Origin: Oceanobacillus arenosus
Lineage (GTDB): Bacteria > Bacillota > Bacilli > Bacillales > Amphibacillaceae
Assembly (NCBI RefSeq): GCF_003369575.1
Contig: NZ_PIOC01000014.1
Span: 1 to 64,000 of the forward strand
DNA length: 64,000 bases
Reading direction: 5' to 3'
Made by a program: the position numbers and the translations under genes. The notes beneath the pieces were generated by a model. That model saw nothing but the letters and a program-made list of their open reading frames with translations. It did not search any database and had not been told where the DNA came from. Of this stretch, positions 44,069 through 53,132 are shown one piece after another (the first letter of the stretch is position 1; every line of letters starts with the position of its first letter).

Positions 44069-46411
44069 ATGAATAAACCGATAACGGATGATTATAGTAT
44101 CAGTTTACAGCAAATTGAATTATTGGCACCTAGAATCAGTAAGGGCATACAAGTAGTGCTTGTGATAAGTGGCGAAATAACGGTTGAAACCAATAGCAGG
44201 TATTATCCATTGAAGGAAAATGATTTACTTGTGATTAACAGAAATCAGTTTTTTCAAGTAAAAGGAAGCGAACAAAATAGCGTATTAATGCTGAATATTT
44301 CTGATGTCTATATGGATAAAGCCTATTCTTCTTATCGAACAAGTCTATTTGAATGCTATTCAAGGGAAATCGATATGGGTAGAGAACTAATGGTTGGAAA
44401 GCTTCGCAAATTATTAGTTGAACTAATGCTTACCTACTATCGTCGTGATGAAAGCTATCAAATCGAAATCCAAGCATTTATAAGTGAACTATTATTAATT
44501 TTGATTCGTCGTTTCAAACAAAAAGGAAGCTTGCATGAAAAAATTGATACAAAGGACGAACGACTGACCCAAATAATAGCTTATATGGAAAAAAACTATG
44601 ATCAATTGATCACTCTGGAAGAAATAGCACATAACTTTTATTTATCTTCAGGGTATTTATCTCGCTACTTTAAGAAAAAAATAGGTACTGGATTTAATCG
44701 CTATTTAATGAATATTCGCCTTGAGCATTCATTGAAGGATCTACTGTATACGTCAAATTCCATTTCGCAAATCGCGATGAAAAATGGCTTTCCGAACACA
44801 AAGTCATTTGCGACATTATTTAAGGAAATTTACGAAGAAACACCAAAAAATTACCGAGAAAAGCATCAAGTGGAGAGAATGGATTCGGTTAAGCACTATG
44901 ATTTAGAAGATGCATCGGAAATAATAAATTCACCAAGTATTCTCGAAAGATTAGGTGCAATATTAGCAAAATCTAATGACACTTATAATAATACAGAAAC
45001 AAAATCAGAAGAATTAATGCTCGATTTATCTCATGTTACCACTAGTCAAATACATCGTCCGAAGCATAATTTGATGATTGGCCAATTGAGAGAACTACTG
45101 AAGGAAAGCGTTCGATCACAAATATTGATGGTTGCTAAGGACATAAGGCTTGAAAACATTGGTGTTCGTAATTTAATTAAAGGTTCGACACTCATTCCTC
45201 CTGTTGAAACAGACGAGATAATTGCAACGACCTCTCCATATTATAATGCTGATTTCGCATTGAATTTTCTTAAGAAAAATAATTTATCATTATTTGTTCG
45301 GGTAAATTATAAGGAAATATCGGCAGACGAGGAAAGTTATTTTACAGAACTACATAAATTTATGAGTCATTGTATTAATGTTTATGGGAAAGCTTATTTA
45401 GAAACATGGCATTTTATGTTTTATGAATCTTATCCAACAGCTGTAAGTGGGAATAATTTGGAACGGGTGTATATGAAACTCTATCAAGCGTTAAAGGTGT
45501 ATGCTCCCCATATTTCTGTGGGTTCTTACTTCCCCTTTGCATTTAAAAGAGGAAAGACAAGCGCGCAGCATGAATGGTTAATCACAGATGATGTTCCAAT
45601 AGATTTCTTTGGCTATGAGGCAAACCAAAACGAAGTAATAAATTTTGAAGAGCTTGGTGATGACCGTTTCTCTTTAGCGGAGGGCTATATAAAAGAGAAG
45701 ACAGATAAATTGCTCACTTATTTATTGCATCATAAGAAGGAACGGCCGCTCCATTTAATTAGCTGGAATACACTTTCGGGAAATACAAGACATACGAACG
45801 GGACTTTCTTCAGAGGGGCTTTAGTACTTAAAAATGCCTTTGAGGTAGCAGATAAAATTGAATCGATCGGGTTCTGGATTAATACGGAGCAACATGAGAA
45901 AGGAAGAAAAGAGCGGAATATTCCAATTGAAGGATTAGAGCTTTTTCATTACTTTAACGGAAAGAGACCAGCATATTTTGCTATGCAATTTCTAGAGCGA
46001 CTGGAGGGAGAAATCGTTGTTAGTGGTGCAGATTATATTATGACAAAAAATGATCGGGGATATCAATTATTGTTAATGAATAGTAACATTATTAATCCGT
46101 ATTATTCTATTGAGGACACATTTCTTAAAAAATTAAACAAGGATATTCATGTAATAATCACGAATATGGAGCAAGGAGAGTATCAGATTCGTAAACATGT
46201 ATTTGATAAAAATAATGGCGCATTGTATACGAAATGGTGGGAGCTAAATAGTGCATACGGCATGGATATGGAAGTCATCGATTATATTATCCAAACAAGT
46301 CGGCCATCCTTGGAAATATTTGATGAAACGATCACTGGGGAATGGTCGTTTTACTCCTATTTATCGATAAATGCGATACACTTCTTTGATATTCGTAAAG
46401 CTTTGATTTAA
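44069..46411 (+). CDS. AraC-type regulator fused to a GH39-like domain
   Basis: The 780-residue protein has three parts. A cupin sensor occupies about 1-100. An AraC DNA-binding domain (about 165-270) contains EEIAHNFYLSSGYLSRYFKK and SISQIAMKNGFPNTKSFATL. A 490-residue C-terminus resembles GH39 beta-xylosidase barrels (WHFMFYESYP, FGYEANQNE, HLISWNTLSG). The catalytic acid/base is not obviously kept in NE context, so the barrel may be a sensor. Similar long AraC proteins (Rsp/Rbf type) control surface and virulence traits in staphylococci. It may regulate the downstream exporter and amidohydrolase. Confidence 0.75.
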   Translation: MNKPITDDYSISLQQIELLAPRISKGIQVVLVISGEITVETNSRYYPLKENDLLVINRNQFFQVKGSEQNSVLMLNISDVYMDKAYSSYRTSLFECYSREIDMGRELMVGKLRKLLVELMLTYYRRDESYQIEIQAFISELLLILIRRFKQKGSLHEKIDTKDERLTQIIAYMEKNYDQLITLEEIAHNFYLSSGYLSRYFKKKIGTGFNRYLMNIRLEHSLKDLLYTSNSISQIAMKNGFPNTKSFATLFKEIYEETPKNYREKHQVERMDSVKHYDLEDASEIINSPSILERLGAILAKSNDTYNNTETKSEELMLDLSHVTTSQIHRPKHNLMIGQLRELLKESVRSQILMVAKDIRLENIGVRNLIKGSTLIPPVETDEIIATTSPYYNADFALNFLKKNNLSLFVRVNYKEISADEESYFTELHKFMSHCINVYGKAYLETWHFMFYESYPTAVSGNNLERVYMKLYQALKVYAPHISVGSYFPFAFKRGKTSAQHEWLITDDVPIDFFGYEANQNEVINFEELGDDRFSLAEGYIKEKTDKLLTYLLHHKKERPLHLISWNTLSGNTRHTNGTFFRGALVLKNAFEVADKIESIGFWINTEQHEKGRKERNIPIEGLELFHYFNGKRPAYFAMQFLERLEGEIVVSGADYIMTKNDRGYQLLLMNSNIINPYYSIEDTFLKKLNKDIHVIITNMEQGEYQIRKHVFDKNNGALYTKWWELNSAYGMDMEVIDYIIQTSRPSLEIFDETITGEWSFYSYLSINAIHFFDIRKALI

Positions 46412-46470
46412 CACATGCTTTAATCACTTTCGATTCATGAATGTTTAATTAAGGACCTGTGAGGGGGAAA

Positions 46471-46500
46471 GAGGATTGACAAAATTTGTCAATCCTCTTT
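46471..46500. terminator. Terminator after the AraC-GH39 gene
   Basis: GAGGATTGACAAA and TTTGTCAATCCTC form a near-perfect hairpin followed by TTTC. Confidence 0.75.
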
Positions 46501-46710
46501 CGCATGTATAAAAAGAACGGTTATTTATTGACTAGTATATTTTATAGTAGAAAAAAGAGGGGGATATTTTCTTAAAAGGGATAAATAATAACTTATCCAA
46601 ATACAGGAAATCTTTTACAATAAGAATGTGAAAAGAAAAGAGCTCAAAACTTTTCAATACAAATCAGCACTATTATCCAATTTATATTTTAGTAAATATG
46701 TAAGGAGAGG

Positions 46711-46776
46711 ATGGTAATAATAAAACCATCTAAATTATTCGATTGCTTGGTAGAGAAAAGCGTAAATCTTACCTAG
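46711..46776 (+). CDS. Possible leader peptide (21 aa) upstream of the MFS gene
   Basis: ATG 46711 follows AAGGAGAGG and opens MVIIKPSKLFDCLVEKSVNL before a TAG stop. The last third of this frame lies inside a hairpin (TTGCT.GGTA at 46743-46752 with TACC.AGCAA at 46770-46779), so translating it would melt the hairpin. It sits 50 bases before the exporter start. The ribosome binding site spacing is short (about 3-4 bases). The rest of the 46500-46827 gap shows no gene. Confidence 0.3.
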   Translation: MVIIKPSKLFDCLVEKSVNLT

Positions 46777-46827
46777 CAAGTTCTTATTTGTCATAAGCTT
46801 TAAATTATGTAGGAGGGTATTTATATT

Positions 46828-48222
46828 ATGGAGTCAGGTTACAAAGGTACAAATAAAATGATCACAGGAATTGTGTTTGGTGTTCTTACATTCTGGCTAT
46901 TTGCACAAGCATTACTAAATGTGGTTCCTGCTGTTCAAAAAGATTTGGGCGTTTCACTTGGAACAGTGAACATTGCCATTAGTTTAACGTCCTTGTTCTC
47001 AGGATTGTTTATCGTTGCTGCTGGTGGACTGGCAGATATAGTTGGTCGTAAAAAGATGGCTAATATTGGTTTTGTTTTAAGTATCATTGGTTCACTTTGT
47101 CTAGTTTTCGCTAATGGAGCAGTATTGCTCATTATTGGACGTATCTTAACAGGATTTTCGGGTGCAGCTATTATGCCATCCACCATTGCATTAATAAAAG
47201 AATATTTCGAAGGAGCAGATCGCCAGCGTGCTCTAAGTTACTGGTCCATCGGTTCTTGGGGAGGAACAGGGATTGCCTCATTCTTAGGCGGTGCCATTGC
47301 CTCATCTTTGGGATGGAGATGGATTTTCATCATTTCTATCATAGTTGCCATTCTTGGTATGCTTCTATTGAAAGCTACACCAGAGAGTAAACAAGAATCT
47401 GAAGGTGGTTTTAAATTCGATTACACTGGTTTAGTCATTTTTATCATCACCATGTGTGCTCTGAATGTATTTATTAATTTCGGAGCAACTCTTGGATGGA
47501 CAAGCCTGACTTCCATTGTTCTTATCGTTGTCACAATCATAGGCTTGATTGTTTTCATAAAAGTTGAAAGTGGTAAAAAGATCGCACTGATTGACTTTGC
47601 TGTATTTAAAAATAAGGCATATACTGGTGCGACGATTTCTAATTTCTTGTTAAATGCAACTGCTGGTGCGATAGTTGTAGCCAATACGTATGTACAAGTA
47701 GGTCGTGGAATGAGTTCATTTCAAGCAGGTTTGTTATCACTAGGTTATCTAGTAGCTGTGCTTGTGATGATTCGTGTCGGAGAGAAAATATTACAAAAAG
47801 TAGGCGCAAAATTACCAATGATCTGGGGTACCATCATTACGACAATTGGTGTGGCATTGATGGGTTTAACTTTCTTACCAGGTGTTAGTTATATAATTTC
47901 TGAATTCATTGGATTTACACTATTTGGTCTCGGACTTGGATTTTATGCGACTCCATCAACGGATACATCTGTATCGAATGCTCCTGCTGGCAAAGTAGGG
48001 CAAGCAGCTGGAGTTTATAAAATGGCAAGCTCACTTGGTGGTGCATTCGGCGTTGCAATTTCCGCAGCTACTTATGGTGCAATCGCAGCAAGTGGAAATC
48101 TTGAATCAGCCGGTGCAATTGGTATGGCCGTAAATGTTATTTTTGGCATAATTGCAATACTATCTGTTATCTTTATGGTTCCAAATAATGCGGGTAAAAC
48201 ATCTAATGCTCCTCAAAAATAA
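46828..48222 (+). CDS. MFS drug exporter, DHA2-like
   Basis: The 464-residue protein has twelve to fourteen hydrophobic segments, MFS motif A as GGLADIVGRKKM, IGRILTGFSGAAIMPSTIAL, and the antiporter motif C region GSWGGTGIASFLGGAIAS. These indicate a proton-driven exporter related to QacA/SdrM. AGGAGGGT precedes the ATG. The amidohydrolase follows 95 bases later with no terminator, so they may be co-transcribed. Confidence 0.85.
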   Translation: MESGYKGTNKMITGIVFGVLTFWLFAQALLNVVPAVQKDLGVSLGTVNIAISLTSLFSGLFIVAAGGLADIVGRKKMANIGFVLSIIGSLCLVFANGAVLLIIGRILTGFSGAAIMPSTIALIKEYFEGADRQRALSYWSIGSWGGTGIASFLGGAIASSLGWRWIFIISIIVAILGMLLLKATPESKQESEGGFKFDYTGLVIFIITMCALNVFINFGATLGWTSLTSIVLIVVTIIGLIVFIKVESGKKIALIDFAVFKNKAYTGATISNFLLNATAGAIVVANTYVQVGRGMSSFQAGLLSLGYLVAVLVMIRVGEKILQKVGAKLPMIWGTIITTIGVALMGLTFLPGVSYIISEFIGFTLFGLGLGFYATPSTDTSVSNAPAGKVGQAAGVYKMASSLGGAFGVAISAATYGAIAASGNLESAGAIGMAVNVIFGIIAILSVIFMVPNNAGKTSNAPQK

Positions 48223-48317
48223 CCAGCTGGAAACCAAGCTAATAATTAGCAATTGGAAATGTAAAACGCGCGACTTTTAGTGGTGCTTTGGAAAAATAAT
48301 TAAAGGGTGGTTAGATC

Positions 48318-49511
48318 ATGAGAAGTAAATTAATGGAAATGTTAGAATCTCGTAAGGATGAAATGATTAAAATTCGCAGACATCTACACGAAAATCCTGA
48401 GCTTTCTTTTAAAGAAGAAAAAACAGCGAACTATATTGCTGATTTTTACCAAGGAAAAGATGTAGAAGTTGAACGGAATGTAGGGAATGGCTATGGCATT
48501 ATTGTTACCATTAAGGGTGGAAAACCTGGTAAAACGATTGGTTTAAGAGCAGACTTTGATGCATTGCCAATCACAGAAGAAGCGGACGTCCCATTTAAAT
48601 CGAAAAATGATGGGGTTATGCATGCTTGTGGTCATGATGCACATACAGCATACATGCTTGTATTAGCAGATTGCCTTATTCAATTAAAGGATCAAATTAA
48701 TGGTACGATTAAAATCATTCACCAACATGCAGAAGAACAACCACCAGGTGGCGCAAAAAGTATTGTTGAATCAGGTGTTTTAGATGATCTTGACAATATC
48801 TTTGGTATTCATATCCTTCCACTTGCACCAGCAGGTACGGTTGGCTATCATAGTGGATATTCCTTTAATGGTCGTTCATACTTTAAACTAAAAATTAAAG
48901 GAACGGGTGGACATGGTTCTTCACCACATATGGCCAATGATTCCATTGTAGCTGGAGCTTATTTTGTTACTGCAGTACAGACGGTTATTAGCAGAAGAAT
49001 GGACCCAATGAAAGCGGGCGTTATTACAGTCGGTTCCTTTGATGGTAAGGGAAGCTTTAATGTAATAAAAGATAGCATTGAACTCGAAGGAGATATTCGC
49101 TATTCTGATGACGATGCGAAAGCAGTCATTGACAAAGAATTCCACCGTATTGTAAAAGGAATTGAAGAATTATTTGGTGTAACGTGTGAGTTAACATACA
49201 CATCGGATTACCCACCATTGTATAATGATCCAGAAGTAACTGCATTTGTTGCCGAAGCATTAAAAAATTCCAAGGATCAGGATATGAAAGAAGTGGTAGA
49301 ATTTCCGAAACTATCCCCATCTGAAGACTTTGCGTATTATTTAGAGAAAATTAAAGGCTGCTATTTCTTCATCGGCTGTACACCAAAGGGCGTTGAAAAA
49401 CCTTACTTCAATCATCACCCTAAATTTGATATTGATGAAGATGCCCTTCTTGTCTCCGCGAAAGCAGTGGGTAATGTTGTTTGTAGTTATTTTGAACAAG
49501 AAAATGCATAA
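48318..49511 (+). CDS. M20-family amidohydrolase (N-acyl amino acid hydrolase type)
   Basis: The 397-residue M20D protein has RRHLHENPELSFKEEKT, GLRADFDALPI, the metal site MHACGHDAHTAYML and HQHAEEQPPGGAKSIV. The lid-domain motif GTGGHGSSPHMANDSI follows. The family hydrolyses N-acyl amino acids, hippurate or related amides. Context with an exporter suggests processing or release of a conjugated compound, which is inference. AAAGGGTGG precedes the ATG. Confidence 0.88.
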   Translation: MRSKLMEMLESRKDEMIKIRRHLHENPELSFKEEKTANYIADFYQGKDVEVERNVGNGYGIIVTIKGGKPGKTIGLRADFDALPITEEADVPFKSKNDGVMHACGHDAHTAYMLVLADCLIQLKDQINGTIKIIHQHAEEQPPGGAKSIVESGVLDDLDNIFGIHILPLAPAGTVGYHSGYSFNGRSYFKLKIKGTGGHGSSPHMANDSIVAGAYFVTAVQTVISRRMDPMKAGVITVGSFDGKGSFNVIKDSIELEGDIRYSDDDAKAVIDKEFHRIVKGIEELFGVTCELTYTSDYPPLYNDPEVTAFVAEALKNSKDQDMKEVVEFPKLSPSEDFAYYLEKIKGCYFFIGCTPKGVEKPYFNHHPKFDIDEDALLVSAKAVGNVVCSYFEQENA

Positions 49512-49516
49512 TAAAT

Positions 49517-49547
49517 ACCCGAGCCAGTATTGGCTCGGGTTTTCTAT
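49517..49547. terminator. Terminator after the M20 gene
   Basis: ACCCGAGCCA pairs perfectly with TGGCTCGGGT around GTAT, followed by TTTCTATTT. Confidence 0.85.
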
Positions 49548-49549
49548 TT

Positions 49550-49579
49550 ATTCGACAAAATTCGGGGAGTGACAGGCAC
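49550..49579 (+). repeat. 30-bp direct repeat, left copy (flanks fetAB)
   Basis: ATTCGACAAAATTCGGGG followed by AGTGACAGGCAC. A second copy with one mismatch lies at 51209-51238 in the same orientation. Similar GTGACAGGCAC tags are common between Bacillaceae genes (recollection). Confidence 0.8.
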
Positions 49580-49595
49580 CTTATAATATACTAAC

Positions 49596-50351
49596 TCACT
49601 CTTCCGCCTTCAATAACTGCATTTGTTTATTAAATAATGTTGGATATGAGAGGAACCCAAGTAACACACTCGTTACAACCACTGATGTTAAGACTAAGAA
49701 AAGAATGAGTAATTGGAATTGCACAGCTTGAACGGGATCCGCGCCAGCAATAATTTGACCACTCATCATGCCAGGGAGTTGGACAAGCCCAATTGTTTTC
49801 TGGCTTTCAATTGTGGGAATTGTACTTGCCTTGATCGAAGTAATTAATTGTGAATGAATTGCTTGCTTTGACGTTCCACCAAGTGATAGGATAAGCTCTA
49901 TTTCATCCTGATGAGCATCTATCTCTGCTATGAATCGATTAAGGAATAGAATTGAAAGCACCATTGAATTTCCAATCATCATACCGCTGATCGGGATAAT
50001 GTATTGTGCTTCGGCTGGAGTAATATGGAATCCTAGTAAGATACCTTGTGTTAATATCTCTACAAAAATAAATGTCACAATTAACTTCCAAGTGATACCT
50101 TTAATTGAAGCGCCTTTTCTACGGGCGTTTTGTGTTGCAGCACCAATCATTAATACGATCATTAAGGTGATATAGATTATACTCTGAGAATCAAAAACGA
50201 ATTGTAGGATATATCCCACTGCAAGCAACTGGATAATTGAGCGAACCGCTGCAATTATTGTGTCCTTTTCTAATTCTAACTGCAGTGTTTTTGATAATAT
50301 GATTGGGATTAGGACAAAAATTAGTGCTAGAGATAATGTAAGAAATGTCAT
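49596..50351 (-). CDS. fetB: UPF0014/FetB-type ABC permease
   Basis: The 251-residue protein has about seven hydrophobic segments and the FetB family signatures: AAVRSIIQLLAVGYILQ, NARRKGASIKG, ISGMMIGNSMVLSILFLNR and TIGLVQLPGMMSGQIIAGADP. In E. coli FetAB helps export iron under oxidative stress; other members are described as metal or unknown transporters. It overlaps the ATPase gene by 4 bases. Confidence 0.85.
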   Translation of the reverse strand: MTFLTLSLALIFVLIPIILSKTLQLELEKDTIIAAVRSIIQLLAVGYILQFVFDSQSIIYITLMIVLMIGAATQNARRKGASIKGITWKLIVTFIFVEILTQGILLGFHITPAEAQYIIPISGMMIGNSMVLSILFLNRFIAEIDAHQDEIELILSLGGTSKQAIHSQLITSIKASTIPTIESQKTIGLVQLPGMMSGQIIAGADPVQAVQFQLLILFLVLTSVVVTSVLLGFLSYPTLFNKQMQLLKAEE

Positions 50352-51079
50352 GCTAAATCCCCCTTAATGAATTGTTTAACTTGATCATTCTGAGGGTTAT
50401 CAAGAAAGGAGCTTTCTCCTGATTCGATAAGTTCGCCATCTATCATTACCCATGAATATTCACCAATCGTTATAGCTTGTGTTAAATTATGAGTGATCCA
50501 AACAATTGTCGTGCCATATTTCTGATTGATTCTAACAATCAGCGCTTCAATATCCTGCTGGGATACGCGATCAAGTGAAGAGGTAATTTCGTCAAGTAAT
50601 AAGATTTTTGGCTTATTAACGAGGGTACGAGCAATCGAGACCTTCTGGCGCTGACCACCAGATAAATCCTTCACATTACGATTTAAAAATTCCTCATCGA
50701 GCCCGACATCCTGCAATAATTCCTTTGCATCTTTTTCTGTAAGTTCGCTCCCTTTCAAAGTTAATGGCAATGTAAGATTTTTCATGACCGTTCCGCGAAT
50801 CATTGTTGCGCTTTGGAGTGCTAGTCCAACATTCTGGCGCAATTCAATCGGGTTATATTGATCAATCTTCCTCCCATCAATCTGAATTTCCCCTGAGTTA
50901 GGAGAAATAAGTCGATTGCATAGCTTAAATAATGTCGTTTTTCCTGCGCCAGAAGGACCGACTAATGTCGTAATTTTGCCTTTTGGGAATAAACCATTTA
51001 TATCCTTTAATATTAGCGTGCCGCGATCCGAATAATTGACATGATCAAACTGGATTGCAGCTTCATAATACTCTGCCAT
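50348..51079 (-). CDS. fetA: ABC transporter ATPase, FetA type
   Basis: The 243-residue ATPase shows GPSGAGKTTLFKLCNRL (Walker A), DLSGGQRQKVSIARTL (signature), ILLLDEITSSLD (Walker B with DE-I-T variation) and WITHNL. It is the partner of FetB and the first gene of the pair. Confidence 0.87.
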   Translation of the reverse strand: MAEYYEAAIQFDHVNYSDRGTLILKDINGLFPKGKITTLVGPSGAGKTTLFKLCNRLISPNSGEIQIDGRKIDQYNPIELRQNVGLALQSATMIRGTVMKNLTLPLTLKGSELTEKDAKELLQDVGLDEEFLNRNVKDLSGGQRQKVSIARTLVNKPKILLLDEITSSLDRVSQQDIEALIVRINQKYGTTIVWITHNLTQAITIGEYSWVMIDGELIESGESSFLDNPQNDQVKQFIKGDLA

Positions 51080-51149
51080 ATATCTTCTTCCTCATTTCAC
51101 GATTTATAATCAAAATTAATTATATTGTATCAAAGAAAGGAGAACGAAT

Positions 51150-51205
51150 AAAAGGTAAAATACTGATATATTCGAAAATACGCCGATATCTCCCATTCAC
51201 ACGCA
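51150..51205. repeat. Degenerate ~20-nt periodic array (GATAT type)
   Basis: GATAT recurs at the start of units of 20 and 21 bases (GATATATTCGAAAATACGCC, then GATATCTCCCATTCAC..., then GATATTCGAC). It runs directly into the 30-bp direct repeat. Confidence 0.4.
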
Positions 51206-51208
51206 GAT

Positions 51209-51238
51209 ATTCGACAAAACTCGGGGAGTGACAGGCAC
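51209..51238 (+). repeat. 30-bp direct repeat, right copy (flanks fetAB)
   Basis: ATTCGACAAAACTCGGGG followed by AGTGACAGGCAC, differing from the copy at 49550 by one base. The two bracket a 1.6-kb unit that contains only fetA and fetB. Confidence 0.8.
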
Positions 51239-51242
51239 TCAA

Positions 51243-51276
51243 AAAGCAAGCGCCAATTTATTTGGCGCTTGCTTCC
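51243..51276 (-). terminator. Terminator of the ABC-F gene
   Basis: AAGCAAGCGCCAA pairs with TTGGCGCTTGCTT and on the minus strand is followed by TTTTGAG. It lies just after the ABC-F stop. Confidence 0.85.
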
Positions 51277-51277
51277 A

Positions 51278-52849
51278 TTACTCTTTTTTGAATTCCCTTT
51301 TCTTTGTAAGCAGACGTTGAAATTCCTGGTCTAATTCCGCTGTTGGTTCGAAGCTAAGCTTGCTTAGCACTTCCGTAATTCTTGTTTCAATTCGCAGTAA
51401 TTCTTCCTCGGCAGCATTGGGTTCCATTTGTGGAACATCGTTCTTATATGCTTCATATGTTCCTTCAAACAGCTTTATTTCTTGATCTTCAATCGACAAT
51501 ATCCGATTGGCAATCGTCGCAATAAAACGTCGATCGTGGGAGACAAGGAGAATGGTTCCTTGATAATTGGCAAGAAGATCCTCCAATGCCTCGACCGCTT
51601 CAATATCTAGAAAGTTCGTTGGTTCATCTAAAATTAACGTGTTAATATCACGCACAAATAATTTAGCAAAGGCTACTTTTACACGTTCCCCACCACTTAG
51701 GACCTCCACCTTTTTATACACATCTTCACGGTAAAAGTGGAGTCTAGCAAGAACCGTGCGAATTAAAGTTTCGTCCTGCTTCGATGTCGAACTGACATTT
51801 TCCAAAATCGATTGATTAAGGTCCAGAACATCTAAATTTTGGCTAAAATATCCTGCTTCCATTGCAGGGGAGATGGAAATACCAGCTTCATGATTGATAA
51901 TCATTTTAATGAGTGTTGATTTTCCTACCCCATTTTTGCCGATTATCCCAATCCTGTCTCCACCTTTTATCTGAAAGTAAACTGGATTCCAAAGGATGCG
52001 TTCATTTATTTTTCCTTCCAGGTTTTCTACGCGTAATACGATCCGTCCCTTGAAGCTTTCTTCATTAGGCAAAGCCATTTTTATTGGCGGAGCTTCTTTT
52101 ACCTTCTCTACTTCTTCTAATTTCTCGATTCGAGTTTCAATAGCCTTCGCAGCTTGATTCAATTTCTTTTGTTTTTTTGCAAAATAAGGTTTGGCACCGG
52201 TAATGCTCGCTTCAGATCTGCTCACGCTTTTCGGCGTCTTTGTAGCTCGTTGCGCCTTTTGTTCCTTCAATTGTAATGCATTCTCCAATTGTCTTTTCTT
52301 ATTTACATACTGCTCATAGGCATTTGCCTGGCTTTTCCGTGCCACTTCTTTCTGTGCAATATAATCCGAGTAGTTGCCTTTGAATGCTGTTACTGTTTCA
52401 TTGTCTAACTCCCAAATCGTATTACAAATGGAGTCTAAGAAGGCACGGTCATGGGAGACGATAATTAATGCCCCTTGCCACCTCGTGAGCTGTTTTTCTA
52501 ATTTCTCGATATGCTCCGTGTCCAAATTAGTTGTTGGTTCATCTGCAAGTAAAATGTTTGTTTTCCTGGCGATGGAGCGGTTGATATATTCTTGGGTTAC
52601 TTCTCCGCCACTTTGTGTTGTATTTGTGTTCTTTAATTGTGGAAGAAGCTCTTTAGTTGCCTGGGTATGGATTGTCCCTTCGCTAATTGCCCTTTTTCCT
52701 GCGAGCATTTCCAATAACGTCGTCTTGCCGCTCCCGTTTCTTCCCACTAAACCGATCCGATCACGATTTTCAATCTGGATATGCTCGATATTGAATAATA
52801 GCCGATCCTTTACATAATATTTCAAGTTGTTTATTTCTAATAATGTCAT
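51278..52849 (-). CDS. ABC-F ribosomal protection protein, Vga-like
   Basis: The 523-residue protein has two ATPase domains and no membrane segments. Domain 1 shows GLVGRNGSGKTTLLEML, QSGGEVTQEYINRS and LLADEPTTNLD. Domain 2 shows IGKNGVGKSTLIKMI, LSGGERVKVAFAKL and LILDEPTNFLD. The linker is lysine-rich (KEQKAQRATKTPKSVSRSEA), the region that reaches the ribosomal tunnel. It matches Vga(A)-type proteins segment by segment. These displace lincosamides, streptogramin A and pleuromutilins from the ribosome. Start is ATG 52849; the in-frame sequence upstream is the attenuator leader. Confidence 0.87.
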   Translation of the reverse strand: MTLLEINNLKYYVKDRLLFNIEHIQIENRDRIGLVGRNGSGKTTLLEMLAGKRAISEGTIHTQATKELLPQLKNTNTTQSGGEVTQEYINRSIARKTNILLADEPTTNLDTEHIEKLEKQLTRWQGALIIVSHDRAFLDSICNTIWELDNETVTAFKGNYSDYIAQKEVARKSQANAYEQYVNKKRQLENALQLKEQKAQRATKTPKSVSRSEASITGAKPYFAKKQKKLNQAAKAIETRIEKLEEVEKVKEAPPIKMALPNEESFKGRIVLRVENLEGKINERILWNPVYFQIKGGDRIGIIGKNGVGKSTLIKMIINHEAGISISPAMEAGYFSQNLDVLDLNQSILENVSSTSKQDETLIRTVLARLHFYREDVYKKVEVLSGGERVKVAFAKLFVRDINTLILDEPTNFLDIEAVEALEDLLANYQGTILLVSHDRRFIATIANRILSIEDQEIKLFEGTYEAYKNDVPQMEPNAAEEELLRIETRITEVLSKLSFEPTAELDQEFQRLLTKKREFKKE

Positions 52850-52883
52850 ACACTCATCCCCATTTCCTTCTGTGTTGGAGACA

Positions 52884-53000
52884 CAAAAAGGCCTCCTAGC
52901 CATATTCAGAATAGGAGGCATAAAGGGATACAGATAATTAGGGATATAGAGATCCATCCCACCTGTAAACCAAGGAAATCACCAATCCTATTCTGAAAAA
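52884..53000 (-). promoter_or_regulatory. Transcription attenuator ahead of the ABC-F gene
   Basis: On the minus strand an intrinsic terminator (GCCTCCTA...TAGGAGGC then CTTTTTG, 52919-52884) ends the leader 35 bases before the start codon. Upstream at 53000-52982 lies TTCAGAATAGGATTGG, whose TTCAGAATAGGA is exactly complementary to TCCTATTCTGAA in and beside the left arm of the terminator. It can therefore act as an antiterminator. Together with the 3-codon upstream ORF this is the classic antibiotic-induced attenuation layout. Confidence 0.75.
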
Positions 53001-53083
53001 TTCAGTTTATGACATCGTTAAAAAGACAGAATTAGCTTCTGTTCTTAAAGATGCCTTCAGTTGAATGTTTTCAAAAAATAGGA

Positions 53084-53095
53084 TTAGTATTTCAT
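53084..53095 (-). CDS. Three-codon upstream ORF (MKY) of the attenuator
   Basis: ATG AAA TAC TAA lies about 30 bases after the predicted transcription start, with GAAGGGTG and AAGAG purine tracts before it. Directly after it comes CTAATCCTATT, whose AATCCTATT can pair with AATAGGATT of the antiterminator strand. A ribosome stalled here would free that strand. Very short leader ORFs of this type precede other antibiotic-inducible ABC-F genes. Confidence 0.5.
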   Translation of the reverse strand: MKY

Positions 53096-53132
53096 GTTCT
53101 CTTGGTTCACCCTTCCGTTTTCAATTACTAGT

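Noticed and set aside
52850-52957. In-frame N-terminal extension of the ABC-F protein (36 residues from ATG 52957)
   Set aside because: It runs through the terminator hairpin of the attenuator and has no properly spaced ribosome binding site. Vga-type proteins begin where ATG 52849 does.
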